A DNA stretch of 23,547 nucleotides, from contig CANQJX010000002.1 in NCBI GenBank assembly GCA_947624335.1, forward strand, positions 1 to 23,547, given 5' to 3'. Every line of letters starts with the position of its first letter. The first letter of the stretch is position 1. Source of the DNA: an uncultured Marvinbryantia sp. (GTDB lineage: Bacteria; Bacillota; Clostridia; Lachnospirales; Lachnospiraceae). Shown here piece by piece: positions 14,946 through 23,486 of the stretch. Below the pieces are notes generated by a model that ran no database searches, was not told the origin of the DNA, and saw nothing but the letters and a program-made list of their open reading frames with translations. The position numbers and the translations under genes are program-made.

Positions 14946-15707
14946 ATGTTCACCAAAAGGATTATTCCCTGCCTGGACGTTCATAACGCGCGGGTAGTCA
15001 AGGGCGTAAATTTTGTCCATCTGCGCGACGCGGGCGACCCGGTGGAAATTGCCGCCGCATATGACAGGGCGGGCGCGGATGAAATTATATTTCTGGATAT
15101 TACGGCGTCTTCGGACAACCGCAGCACCGTTGTAGATATGGTGCGAAAAGTAGCGGAGAACGTGTTCATTCCGTTTACGGTTGGCGGAGGAATCCGCACG
15201 GTAGAGGATTTTCGGGCGCTGCTTCGCGAGGGCGCGGATAAAATTTCCGTCAACTCCGCAGCGATCGACCGCCCGCGGCTGATTCGCGAGGCGGCGGATA
15301 AATTTGGAAGCCAGTGCGTGGTTGTGGCGATCGACGCCAGAAGAAGAGAAGATGGCAGCGGCTGGAATATTTATAAGAACGGCGGACGCGCCGACACCGG
15401 CATTGATGCGCTAAAATGGGCGGAAGAGGTCTGCCGCCTGGGCGCCGGCGAGATTCTGCTTACGAGCATGGACTGCGACGGGACAAAATCAGGCTATGAT
15501 CTGGAACTGACAAAAGCGGTTGCAGATCTTGTTCCTGTTCCGGTGATCGCTTCGGGAGGAGCCGGAACGCCGGAGCATTTTTATGAGGCGCTGACCACAG
15601 GAGGAGCGGACGCCGCGCTTGCCGCGTCGCTGTTTCATTATAAGGAACTGGAAATTTGCGAAGTGAAAACGTATCTGCGGGAACGGGGAATTTCCGTAAG
15701 ATTGTGA
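14946..15707 (+). CDS. hisF: Imidazole glycerol phosphate synthase, cyclase subunit
   Basis: HisF is the (beta/alpha)8-barrel cyclase that uses HisH-derived ammonia to make imidazole glycerol phosphate and AICAR. The 253-residue protein has the catalytic Asp11 in IIPCLDVHNARVVKG and Asp130 in VVVAIDARR. The phosphate-binding loops are FTVGGGIRT and VIASGGAG. GGAGG at 14933-14937 inside the hisH end provides the ribosome binding site. Length and motifs are standard, so the pair should be functional. The product AICAR links it to purine synthesis. Confidence 0.97.
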   Translation: MFTKRIIPCLDVHNARVVKGVNFVHLRDAGDPVEIAAAYDRAGADEIIFLDITASSDNRSTVVDMVRKVAENVFIPFTVGGGIRTVEDFRALLREGADKISVNSAAIDRPRLIREAADKFGSQCVVVAIDARRREDGSGWNIYKNGGRADTGIDALKWAEEVCRLGAGEILLTSMDCDGTKSGYDLELTKAVADLVPVPVIASGGAGTPEHFYEALTTGGADAALAASLFHYKELEICEVKTYLRERGISVRL

Positions 15708-15718
15708 GGAAAGAAATT

Positions 15719-16393
15719 ATGCCGCCGATCTCAAACGACTGGCTTGCCCCGCTGAAACCGGAGTTTGCCAAACCTTATTATAAAAAGCTATATCAGAAAG
15801 TGAACGAGGAGTACCGCACGCACCGGATTTTTCCGCCTGCGGACGATATCTTTAACGCGTTTGCCCTTACGCCGCTCAAAGAGGTAAAAGTGGTAATCTT
15901 AGGACAGGACCCGTATCACGGGGACGGGCAGGCGCACGGTCTTTGTTTTTCCGTAAAGCCGGATGTGGAGATTCCGCCGTCTCTGGAGAATATTTATAAG
16001 GAACTGCGCGACGACTGCGGGTGCTACATTCCGAACAACGGCTGCCTGATAAAATGGGCAAAGCAGGGGGTCCTGCTTTTAAATACAGTGCTTACCGTGC
16101 GCGCTCATCAGGCAAATTCCCATTGCGGGATAGGCTGGGAGGAATTTACCGACGCTGCGATCCGCGTTTTAAATCAGCAGGATCGCCCGATGGTCTTTCT
16201 TCTCTGGGGAAGGCCGGCGCAGAGAAAAAAGACGATGCTGAACAATCCAAAGCATCTGATCTTGGAAGCGCCGCATCCGAGTCCGCTTTCGGCGTACCGG
16301 GGATTTTTCGGCAGCCGTCCTTTTAGCAGGGCCAATAAATTTTTGCAGCAAAACGGTTTGGAGCCGATTGACTGGCAGATTGAAAATATTTAA
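15719..16393 (+). CDS. ung: Uracil-DNA glycosylase, family 1
   Basis: Ung removes uracil from DNA, the first step of base excision repair after cytosine deamination or dUTP misincorporation. The ATG at 15719 gives 224 residues, the usual length. It is preferred to an in-frame start at 15656 inside hisF, because TGAGGAAAG lies just before it. The catalytic water-activating Asp64 is in VVILGQDPYHGD, and the second motif HPSPLSAYRGFFGSRPFSRAN carries His186 and the DNA-intercalating loop. It follows hisF by 11 bases and precedes the motor pair by 23, so all are probably on one transcript without a shared function. Confidence 0.97.
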   Translation: MPPISNDWLAPLKPEFAKPYYKKLYQKVNEEYRTHRIFPPADDIFNAFALTPLKEVKVVILGQDPYHGDGQAHGLCFSVKPDVEIPPSLENIYKELRDDCGCYIPNNGCLIKWAKQGVLLLNTVLTVRAHQANSHCGIGWEEFTDAAIRVLNQQDRPMVFLLWGRPAQRKKTMLNNPKHLILEAPHPSPLSAYRGFFGSRPFSRANKFLQQNGLEPIDWQIENI

Positions 16394-16416
16394 ATATACG
16401 CAGGAGGTAGTGGGCT

Positions 16417-18054
16417 ATGGGGAGAAAATGGTTTGACAAGGTATTGTTTGCTCTGGTAGTTGCGGCATGTATTATCTTTACCTGGTACGTCGGCAGAGGT
16501 TCTGTGGACGTAATGATTTATAATTTCGCCTTTTTGGGACTGATGGTGATTATCTGCGTTGCGGGAATGGCGGCCGGATTTGGGAAAATGGCCTCTCTGG
16601 AACGCTCGTTTGACGGCGCGGCGGAGGAGATCGACCGTACGTTTAACGGCATAGACGACGCCGCGGAAGAAGGCTCCGCGCTCCCGCAGGATCTGTTCGG
16701 GCAAAAGGATCTGGATGGGAAATATGCGGAGTTTACCGATTTTATCAAGAAAAGTCAAAGAGGGATCGGCGATGTGGAAGATTACATCAATGAGAACGAG
16801 GTGGACGGCATCATCCGCCGGCGCCTGATCGAGCTGATTCCGGATATTCTTACCAGCCTTGGTATTTTAGGCACGTTTATCGGGCTGGTAATGGGACTGA
16901 AAAATTTTGAGCCGTCCAGTTATGAGACCATGACCGCGTCGGTGTCTTCTCTGGTGGACGGCATTAAAGTGGCGTTTCTGACTTCCATTTACGGCCTTTC
17001 GCTGTCGCTGGTATTCGGCTACGGAACCAAGGTTGCTTACGGCGAACTGCTCGCCGCGCTGCAGCGCTTTCTGGATAAATTCCATCATTTCGTGATTCCT
17101 TCCGCGGAAGCGGAGACGCGCAACCTGATGGTGAACTATCAGGACGAGCAGACCGAGGCGATCGGCAAGATGACGGAGCAGTTTTCCGAACATCTGGCAA
17201 ACAGCTTTGAAAAGGTAATCACGCCCTCCTTCCGCAAAATGAACCAGTCGATGGACATTTTAACCGAGACGATGGCGAAGGGGCAGGAAGCGCTGATGCA
17301 GTCGCTTCTGGATGATTTTATTTTAAAGATGCGCGCGTCCTTCCAACTGCAGTTCGATAATTTTAACCAGGCGCTGGAAGATCTGACCAAAGCGCAGAAA
17401 TCGCTTGCGGAAAACACACGCACGCTGTACCGCGATATGGCGCAGGAAATGCGCGTTACGTTTGACCGGGAAAGCTCCGGCATGCAGGCCATTGTGCGCG
17501 AGATGGGCGCGATGCATAAAGAGTATCTTACAAGCGCGCAGCAGACTATGGACACAAACCAGCAGTACGCGGAAGCCTTAAACCAGAACTACCGCCAGGT
17601 CGTAAGCTATCTGCAGGACGCGGAGCAAAGTTCGGCAAAATTCTGGGTTGCATGCAATCAGGCGATGCAGAAATACGTCAGCGCCGCAAGCATGGGCGTA
17701 GAAGGCTTTGCGGCGGCAAGCAAACACAACAGCAATCTTTACGAGGCGAACGAAAAACTGGTGGCGAGCTACAATGAGCGTATGCAGGAATTTGTGCAGT
17801 ATCAGAAAATGACCGCAAAGACCATGGAACAGGTACAGAATCTGCTGTACAACATTGTTACCTCGCCGGATGAAACGCATAGGACGAATATCCGCAATAT
17901 GGCGGTGAACAACAGCAACCGCGATCTGCTGCTTGGGATCCAGAAGACCCTGCAGGAGCAGGGCGAGCGGCAGGAGGAACTGCTGGAGACGATGGTTGCC
18001 TGTCTAAGGGAAGGAAGCCGCGGCAGAAAGAGCAAAGGATTGTTTAACCGGTAA
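16417..18054 (+). CDS. MotA/TolQ/ExbB-type channel protein with long tail (ZorA-like)
   Basis: The 545-residue protein has a stator-type membrane part. Helices lie at about 7-24 and 34-55, followed by the family region LTSLGILGTFIGLVMGL (about 145-165) and VAFLTSIYGLSLSLVFGYG (about 184-205). The remaining 340 residues are a helical, Gln- and Glu-rich cytoplasmic tail. Flagellar MotA is about 250-300 residues, whereas ZorA of Zorya anti-phage systems has exactly this short channel plus long tail design. No flagellar gene is nearby. AGGAGG at 16402-16407 supports the start, and the MotB-like partner begins 18 bases after its stop. The likely role is an ion-driven rotating or tugging motor. Which process it drives is not shown by the sequence. 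A TolQ-like role is unlikely in a Gram-positive cell. Confidence 0.8.
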   Translation: MGRKWFDKVLFALVVAACIIFTWYVGRGSVDVMIYNFAFLGLMVIICVAGMAAGFGKMASLERSFDGAAEEIDRTFNGIDDAAEEGSALPQDLFGQKDLDGKYAEFTDFIKKSQRGIGDVEDYINENEVDGIIRRRLIELIPDILTSLGILGTFIGLVMGLKNFEPSSYETMTASVSSLVDGIKVAFLTSIYGLSLSLVFGYGTKVAYGELLAALQRFLDKFHHFVIPSAEAETRNLMVNYQDEQTEAIGKMTEQFSEHLANSFEKVITPSFRKMNQSMDILTETMAKGQEALMQSLLDDFILKMRASFQLQFDNFNQALEDLTKAQKSLAENTRTLYRDMAQEMRVTFDRESSGMQAIVREMGAMHKEYLTSAQQTMDTNQQYAEALNQNYRQVVSYLQDAEQSSAKFWVACNQAMQKYVSAASMGVEGFAAASKHNSNLYEANEKLVASYNERMQEFVQYQKMTAKTMEQVQNLLYNIVTSPDETHRTNIRNMAVNNSNRDLLLGIQKTLQEQGERQEELLETMVACLREGSRGRKSKGLFNR

Positions 18055-18071
18055 CCGGAGGGGAGAAAACA

Positions 18072-19010
18072 ATGCGAAGACGAAGAGAAAAAGAAAACAG
18101 CGGCCTGAACGTATGGCGTTCATACTCGGATATGATGGCGGGCATTCTTTTGCTTTTTGTATTGATTATGTGCGTGTCGCTGTTTCAGGCGCAGATCAGT
18201 TACGAGGACAGCATCCGCGAACGCGATGAAAAATTATTCCTCCAGGATGAATATACGCGCCAGATTATGGAACAGCAAAATATTGTGGACACGCAGCAGA
18301 ATCAGCTTACAACGCAGGACGCGCTTCTGGCGGCGCAGAAGCAGCAATTGGACGATCTGGCGAAGCAGCTCGCCGAGAAGCAGTCGCAGCTGGACGCGCA
18401 GAGCGTTACGTTGGCAAACCAGCAGAGCGCGCTGGACGAAAAAACGACGCAGCTTGCGACGCAGCAGCAGAGGATCGATAATATCATCGGGGTAAAGGCG
18501 GATGTGATCGAAGCTCTGCGCCAGGAATTTGCCGCAAATAATATCAACGTAGTCATCGATGAAACCAACGGCGCGCTGGTGCTGGATTCGAGCGTACTCT
18601 TTGACTATGACGAGACAGAACTGACGCAGGAAGGGGAAGCGGTGCTTGGCTCCGTACTCCCGATTTACTGCAGCGTATTGATGGAGGAAGAATATTTTCC
18701 GTATCTGGCGGAGATTATTGTAGACGGGTATACCGATTCCAGCGGCGGCTATGCTTATAATCTGTCCCTTTCCCAAAGACGTTCCCTTGCCGTGGCGGAT
18801 TATCTGCTGAATCTGTCGTCCGGATTTTTGAGCGAAGAAAATCAGGCGGATTTGCGGGAACACCTGACGGTAAACGGGCATTCCAGCAGCAACCTGATCT
18901 TGGACGAAAACGGAAACGAGGACGCCGAAGCGTCCCGCCGTGTGGAAGTAAAGTTCCGCTTAAAGGATGAAGAAATGATCGAAGAACTGCGGACACTTTT
19001 AAATTCCTAG
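18072..19010 (+). CDS. MotB/OmpA-type peptidoglycan-binding motor protein (ZorB-like)
   Basis: The 312-residue partner has a basic N-terminus, then one membrane helix (about 20-40) starting with Asp20 in SYSDMMAGILLLFVLIM. This Asp is in the place of the ion-carrying Asp of MotB and ZorB. A polar coiled coil (about 70-140) is built of eight uninterrupted seven-residue units, each ending in Leu or Ile and rich in Gln and Ala. The C-terminal OmpA-like domain (about 165-305) has VDGYTDSSGG and NLSLSQRRSLAVADYL, with the Asp and Arg that hold meso-diaminopimelate of peptidoglycan. It should anchor the channel partner to the cell wall. GGAGGGGAG precedes the ATG. It ends 10 bases from the stop of the opposing activase gene, with no visible terminator. 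Confidence 0.85.
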   Translation: MRRRREKENSGLNVWRSYSDMMAGILLLFVLIMCVSLFQAQISYEDSIRERDEKLFLQDEYTRQIMEQQNIVDTQQNQLTTQDALLAAQKQQLDDLAKQLAEKQSQLDAQSVTLANQQSALDEKTTQLATQQQRIDNIIGVKADVIEALRQEFAANNINVVIDETNGALVLDSSVLFDYDETELTQEGEAVLGSVLPIYCSVLMEEEYFPYLAEIIVDGYTDSSGGYAYNLSLSQRRSLAVADYLLNLSSGFLSEENQADLREHLTVNGHSSSNLILDENGNEDAEASRRVEVKFRLKDEEMIEELRTLLNS

Positions 19011-19020
19011 AAAAATCATA

Positions 19021-22000
19021 TTATTCATTTGCAACGTTTGCCGCCGCGGCTTCCCGGTGCGCGGCGCGCAGATTCTTCTGCGCGGTGCTCAGCATCAGTT
19101 TGATCCGGTTAAGCTGGTTTACTTCGCTGGCGCCCGGATCATAGTCGATGGCGACAATATTGGAGAGCGGATAGCGCTTGCGCAGTTCTTTGATTACGCC
19201 TTTGCCGACGACATGGTTCGGCAGGCAGCCGAAAGGCTGCGTGCAGACGATATTATTTACTCCGCTATGTATCAGTTCCAGCATTTCCCCGGTCAGGAAC
19301 CAGCCTTCTCCGGTCTGGTTGCCCAGGGAAACAATCGGTTTTGCATAATCCGCCAGCGCGGAAATTTTGGGGGGAGCCGTAAAATGACGGCTCCTGTTAA
19401 ATTCTCTTACCGATGTGGCGCGGATCCATTCCAAAAACCGGATGCCGACGTTGGCAAGAGCGGCGGAACGCTTTTTCATCCCCAGTTCTTCCGCTTTAAA
19501 GTTGGAATTATAAAAACAGTAAAACAGGAAGTCCAGAAGATCCGGAACAACCGCCTCTGCGCCTTCCGCTTCCAGAAGATCGACCAGATGATTGTTTGCC
19601 GCCGGCATAAATTTCACAAGGATTTCGCCCACCACGCCGACGCGCGGTTTGGGAATGCCGCGGATGGGAAGCGCGTCAAAATCCCGGATAATCTGACGGC
19701 ACAGACGGGCAAAGCCGTGGTGCGAGGGACTTTTCTGCGTCAGGAAGCGAATACATTCGCTTTCCCATTTCTGATGCATTTCATTTGCCGAACCGGGCGT
19801 TATCTCATAGGGGCGCATACGGTAAAGGCAGCGCATAAAGATATCGCCAAAGACAACGGCGTACATGCCTTTGATCGCCATTTGCAAAGAGAGCTTAAAA
19901 CCCGGATTTTTTTCCAGCCCGGATAAATTCAGGGAAATGACCGGAATTTCGGGATGGCCCGATTTTTCCAGCGCGCGGCGGATAAAACCGATGTAATTGG
20001 TGGCGCGGCAGCCGCCGCCTGTCTGTGTGATGATCACGGCTGTTTTTGTGAGATCATATTTACCGGAGAGCAGCGCATTCATAATCTGCCCGACCACGAT
20101 CAGCGAGGGATAGCAGGCGTCGTTGTTTACATATTTTAAACCGACGTCCACCGATTCGCGCCCGTCGTTATCCAAAAGTTCGATGCGGTAGCCGCAGCTT
20201 CGCAGAGCCGGCTCCAGAAGCCGGAAATGGATCGGAGACATCTGCGGGCAGAGAATAGTGTATTCCCTGCGCATTTCTTCGGTGAAAATCACGCGGTTGA
20301 TATTTGCCGGCACAATTGTGCGCGCGGCGTGTTTCTGCTCTTTTACGCGCAGAGCGGCGATCAGAGAGCGGACGCGGATTCGCGCCGCGCCTAAGTTATT
20401 CACTTCGTCGATCTTCAGACAGGTATAAATCTTACCGGACCCGCTTAAAATGTCGTTTACCTGATCGGTGGTTACCGCGTCCAGGCCGCAGCCGAACGAG
20501 TTTAACTGAATCAGATCCAGAAAATCTGTGGTTTTCACATAGTTTGCCGCGGCATAAAGCCGGCTGTGGTACATCCACTGATCGCTGACGATCAGCGGGC
20601 GTTCCGGCTGATTCAGGTGGGAAACCGAGTCCTCGGTCAGCACGGCGATGCCGTAGGAGGTAATCAGTTCCGGAATACCGTGGTTAATTTCGCTGTCAAT
20701 ATGATAAGGCCGGCCGGCGAGCACGATGCCGTGCCTGTTGTTATCCTTTAGCCATTGAATCGTTTCTTCCCCTTTTTTGTACATTGCCTGGCGCACATTA
20801 TTTAACTCCGCCCATGCGCTTGCGGCGGCGTCCTTTACTTCCTGCGCCGGAATTTCCGGGAACGTTTTGACAAGCTGCACGCTTACCGTTTCCAGACTGG
20901 TAAAGGCCATAAACGGGTTGCGGAAATCAATCTGCCGTTCCTTTAGCGCTTCCACATTATTTTTGATATTCTCCGCGTAGGAGGTGACAATCGGGCAGTT
21001 GTAATGGTTGTTGGAATCCGGGAACTCGTTGCGTTCATACGGAATACAGGGGTAGAAGATAAAGGAAATCCCCTGCCGGATCAGCCATTCAATATGTCCG
21101 TGCGCCAGCTTTGCCGGATAACATTCGGATTCGCTTGGGATGGATTCGATGCCAAGCTCATATATCCGGTGCGTGCTCTGCGGGGAGAGCACCACTTTGT
21201 ATTTCAGCTCCGTAAAAAAGCGGAACCAGAACGGATAGTTCTCATACATATTCAGGACGCGTGGAAGCCCCACGGCGCCGCGCACGGCGACGTCCGCGTC
21301 CAGCGGTTCGTAAGAAAACAGCAGTTTATTCTTATATTCAAACAGGTTTGGGATGTCCGAATTTTTCTTTTCTTTTCCCAGGCCGCGCTCGCAGCGGTTG
21401 CCGCTTACAAACTGACGGCCGCCCGTAAAGCGGTTGATGGTAAGGCGGCAGTTATTGGTGCAGCCCTTGCATTTTGCCATATGCGTAGTAAACTGCAGCT
21501 TATTGATTTTATCAATGGAGAGCATGGTGGTTTCTTTTTCGCCGTCGTAGCGTTCCCTCGCGATCAGCGCGGCGCCGAAAGCGCCCATAATGCCGGCGAT
21601 ATCGGGGCGTACCGCCTCGCAGCCCGCAATGCGTTCAAAGCTGCGCAGGACAGCGTCGTTATAAAACGTGCCGCCCTGTACCACAATGTGCCGTCCCAGT
21701 TCCGACGCGTCGGAAACCTTTATTACCTTATATAAAGCGTTTTTGATTACGGAGTAGGCAAGCCCGGCGGAGATATCCGCCACCGAAGCGCCTTCTTTTT
21801 GCGCCTGCTTTACCTTGGAATTCATAAACACGGTGCAGCGCGTTCCCAGATCGATCGGATGGGCGGCAAACAGAGCCTCGTGCGCGAAATCGCTTACGCT
21901 GTAATTTAAGGAGTTGGCAAATGTTTCGATAAAGGAACCGCAGCCGCTGGAGCACGCCTCGTTTAACTGTACGCTGTCCACGGTGTGGTTTTTAATTTTG

Positions 22001-23295
22001 ATACATTTCATATCCTGTCCGCCGATGTCCAAAATGCAATCGACTTCCGGGTCAAAGAAAGCGGCGGCATAGTAATGCGAGACGGTTTCCACCTCGCCCT
22101 CGTCCAAAAGGAGAGCCGCTTTGACCAGCGCTTCCCCATAGCCGGTAGAACAGGAATAAGCAATGCGGGCATTTTCCGGAAGATGTTCGTAAATCTCCTG
22201 GATCGCCTTGATGGTTGTCTTTAAAGGACTGCCGTTGTTATTGCTGTAAAAAGAGTATAACAGAGCGCCGTCTTCGCCTACCAGCGCGGCTTTTGTCGTG
22301 GTAGAACCGGCGTCGATGCCAAGAAAGCATAGTCCTTCGTATGTTTCCAGATCGTCGGTGACCACGTTATACTGATTCTGGCGTTCATTAAACGCGTCGT
22401 ATTCTTCCTGCGAGGCAAACAAAGGCGCAAGCCTCGCCACTTCAAATTCCAGCTTGATTTTTTCGGTAAGCAGACGGATCAGATCCTGCGAGGTTGTCTG
22501 CGCCTGATAGTCGCAATTTAAGGCCGAGCCGATCGCGGCGAACAGGTGTGAATTTTCCGGGGAAATCGCATGTTCCTCGTCCAGCTTGAGCGTGCGGATA
22601 AACGCTTCTTTCAGCTCGGAAAGAAAGTGAAGCGGTCCGCCTAAGAAGGCGACGTGGCCGCGAATCGGTTTTCCGCAGGCGAGTCCGCTGATCGTCTGAT
22701 TTACAACCGCCTGAAAAATAGACGCCGCAAGATCCTCCTTGGTAGCGCCCTCGTTGATCAGGGGCTGAATATCTGTTTTGGCGAATACGCCGCACCGGGC
22801 CGCAATGGTATACAGCGACTGGTAATGTTTCGCATATTCGTTTAAGCCCGGAGCGTCGGTCTGCAAAAGAGAGGCCATCTGGTCGATAAACGAACCCGTA
22901 CCGCCCGCGCAGATACCGTTCATACGCTGTTCTACGCTGCCGCCGTCAAAATAGATGATCTTGGCGTCCTCGCCCCCAAGTTCAATGGCAACGTCTGTGA
23001 GCGGCGCATAATGAGAAAGCGCGGAAGATACCGCGATCACCTCCTGTACGAAGGGAACGTTCAGATGCTTTGCAAGAGACAGCCCCCCGGAGCCGGTAAT
23101 CACAGGGGAAAGTTCCAGCGGACCGAGCGATTCTTCCGCTTTTTTAATGAGGCTGGCAAGCGTTTCCTGAATATTCGCAAAATGGCGTTCATAGTCGGAA
23201 AACAGAAGCGTGTCATATTTATCCAAGACAGCAACCTTTACGGTTGTGGAACCGATATCAATTCCGATTCGGCATAGCTGGTTCTGAGAACGCAT
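19021..23295 (-). CDS. Fused 2-hydroxyacyl-CoA dehydratase activase-type ATPase (BadF/BcrA family with DUF2229)
   Basis: The 1424-residue protein contains two ASKHA-type activase modules in tandem (about 8-270 and 320-590). Each has a phosphate loop (GIDIGSTTVKVA and GIDAGSTTTKAA) and its own Cys pair (GICAGGTGSF with AARCGVF; EACSSGCGSF with GTRCTVF). In dimeric HgdC such pairs hold one shared [4Fe-4S] cluster, so a cluster within one chain is likely here. A Cys-rich linker, CKGCTNNCR plus NRCERG, follows. Then come a DUF2229 region (SESECYPAKLAHGH) and a C-terminal segment resembling a dehydratase subunit (GVVGEILVKFMP). Such proteins probably pass electrons at low potential using ATP, but the substrate is unknown. 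ATG 23295 is chosen because GGAGGAG lies 11 bases upstream; an ATG at 23334 would add 13 residues. Confidence 0.9.
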   Translation of the reverse strand: MRSQNQLCRIGIDIGSTTVKVAVLDKYDTLLFSDYERHFANIQETLASLIKKAEESLGPLELSPVITGSGGLSLAKHLNVPFVQEVIAVSSALSHYAPLTDVAIELGGEDAKIIYFDGGSVEQRMNGICAGGTGSFIDQMASLLQTDAPGLNEYAKHYQSLYTIAARCGVFAKTDIQPLINEGATKEDLAASIFQAVVNQTISGLACGKPIRGHVAFLGGPLHFLSELKEAFIRTLKLDEEHAISPENSHLFAAIGSALNCDYQAQTTSQDLIRLLTEKIKLEFEVARLAPLFASQEEYDAFNERQNQYNVVTDDLETYEGLCFLGIDAGSTTTKAALVGEDGALLYSFYSNNNGSPLKTTIKAIQEIYEHLPENARIAYSCSTGYGEALVKAALLLDEGEVETVSHYYAAAFFDPEVDCILDIGGQDMKCIKIKNHTVDSVQLNEACSSGCGSFIETFANSLNYSVSDFAHEALFAAHPIDLGTRCTVFMNSKVKQAQKEGASVADISAGLAYSVIKNALYKVIKVSDASELGRHIVVQGGTFYNDAVLRSFERIAGCEAVRPDIAGIMGAFGAALIARERYDGEKETTMLSIDKINKLQFTTHMAKCKGCTNNCRLTINRFTGGRQFVSGNRCERGLGKEKKNSDIPNLFEYKNKLLFSYEPLDADVAVRGAVGLPRVLNMYENYPFWFRFFTELKYKVVLSPQSTHRIYELGIESIPSESECYPAKLAHGHIEWLIRQGISFIFYPCIPYERNEFPDSNNHYNCPIVTSYAENIKNNVEALKERQIDFRNPFMAFTSLETVSVQLVKTFPEIPAQEVKDAAASAWAELNNVRQAMYKKGEETIQWLKDNNRHGIVLAGRPYHIDSEINHGIPELITSYGIAVLTEDSVSHLNQPERPLIVSDQWMYHSRLYAAANYVKTTDFLDLIQLNSFGCGLDAVTTDQVNDILSGSGKIYTCLKIDEVNNLGAARIRVRSLIAALRVKEQKHAARTIVPANINRVIFTEEMRREYTILCPQMSPIHFRLLEPALRSCGYRIELLDNDGRESVDVGLKYVNNDACYPSLIVVGQIMNALLSGKYDLTKTAVIITQTGGGCRATNYIGFIRRALEKSGHPEIPVISLNLSGLEKNPGFKLSLQMAIKGMYAVVFGDIFMRCLYRMRPYEITPGSANEMHQKWESECIRFLTQKSPSHHGFARLCRQIIRDFDALPIRGIPKPRVGVVGEILVKFMPAANNHLVDLLEAEGAEAVVPDLLDFLFYCFYNSNFKAEELGMKKRSAALANVGIRFLEWIRATSVREFNRSRHFTAPPKISALADYAKPIVSLGNQTGEGWFLTGEMLELIHSGVNNIVCTQPFGCLPNHVVGKGVIKELRKRYPLSNIVAIDYDPGASEVNQLNRIKLMLSTAQKNLRAAHREAAAANVANE

Positions 23296-23357
23296 AGAAT
23301 GAATTTCTCCTCCCCGGGCCTGCATCCGGCCCATACAACTACTTACATACAGATTAC

Positions 23358-23386
23358 AGTATACGACAAAACATTTCCAAGCGCAA
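23358..23386 (-). promoter_or_regulatory. Promoter for the activase gene
   Basis: Read on the minus strand, TTGCGC (23386-23381), a 17-base spacer and TATACT (23363-23358) form a plausible sigma-A promoter with a weak -35. The start would be near 23351, about 55 bases before the ATG at 23295. Confidence 0.5.
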
Positions 23387-23396
23387 GACGCAGAAA

Positions 23397-23425
23397 TTGT
23401 TAAAAATCTGAAAAGAAAATAAACT
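23397..23425 (+). promoter_or_regulatory. Candidate promoter for the rightmost gene
   Basis: TTGTTA (23397-23402), 17 bases and TAAACT (23420-23425) could drive the gene at 23487. A second candidate -10 is TATGATAAT (23443-23451), but its -35 spacing is poor. The region between the divergent genes is AT-rich and 191 bases long, and holds nothing else that I recognise. Confidence 0.35.
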
Positions 23426-23486
23426 TGTATTCTACCTGTAGATATGATAATCTGTTACCTAATATGACAGGGAAAAGAGGAGAAAG

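Noticed and set aside
16417..19010. Flagellar motor stator genes motA and motB
   Set aside because: The long tail and coiled coil do not fit, and no flagellar or chemotaxis gene is in the window.
19057..19926. 289-codon open frame on the plus strand opposite the activase gene
   Set aside because: The minus strand here encodes conserved parts of the activase protein, and the plus frame has no recognisable domain or ribosome binding site.
16417..23334. A complete Zorya defence system
   Set aside because: Only the A/B-type pair is seen. The next gene is an activase with no helicase or nuclease features.
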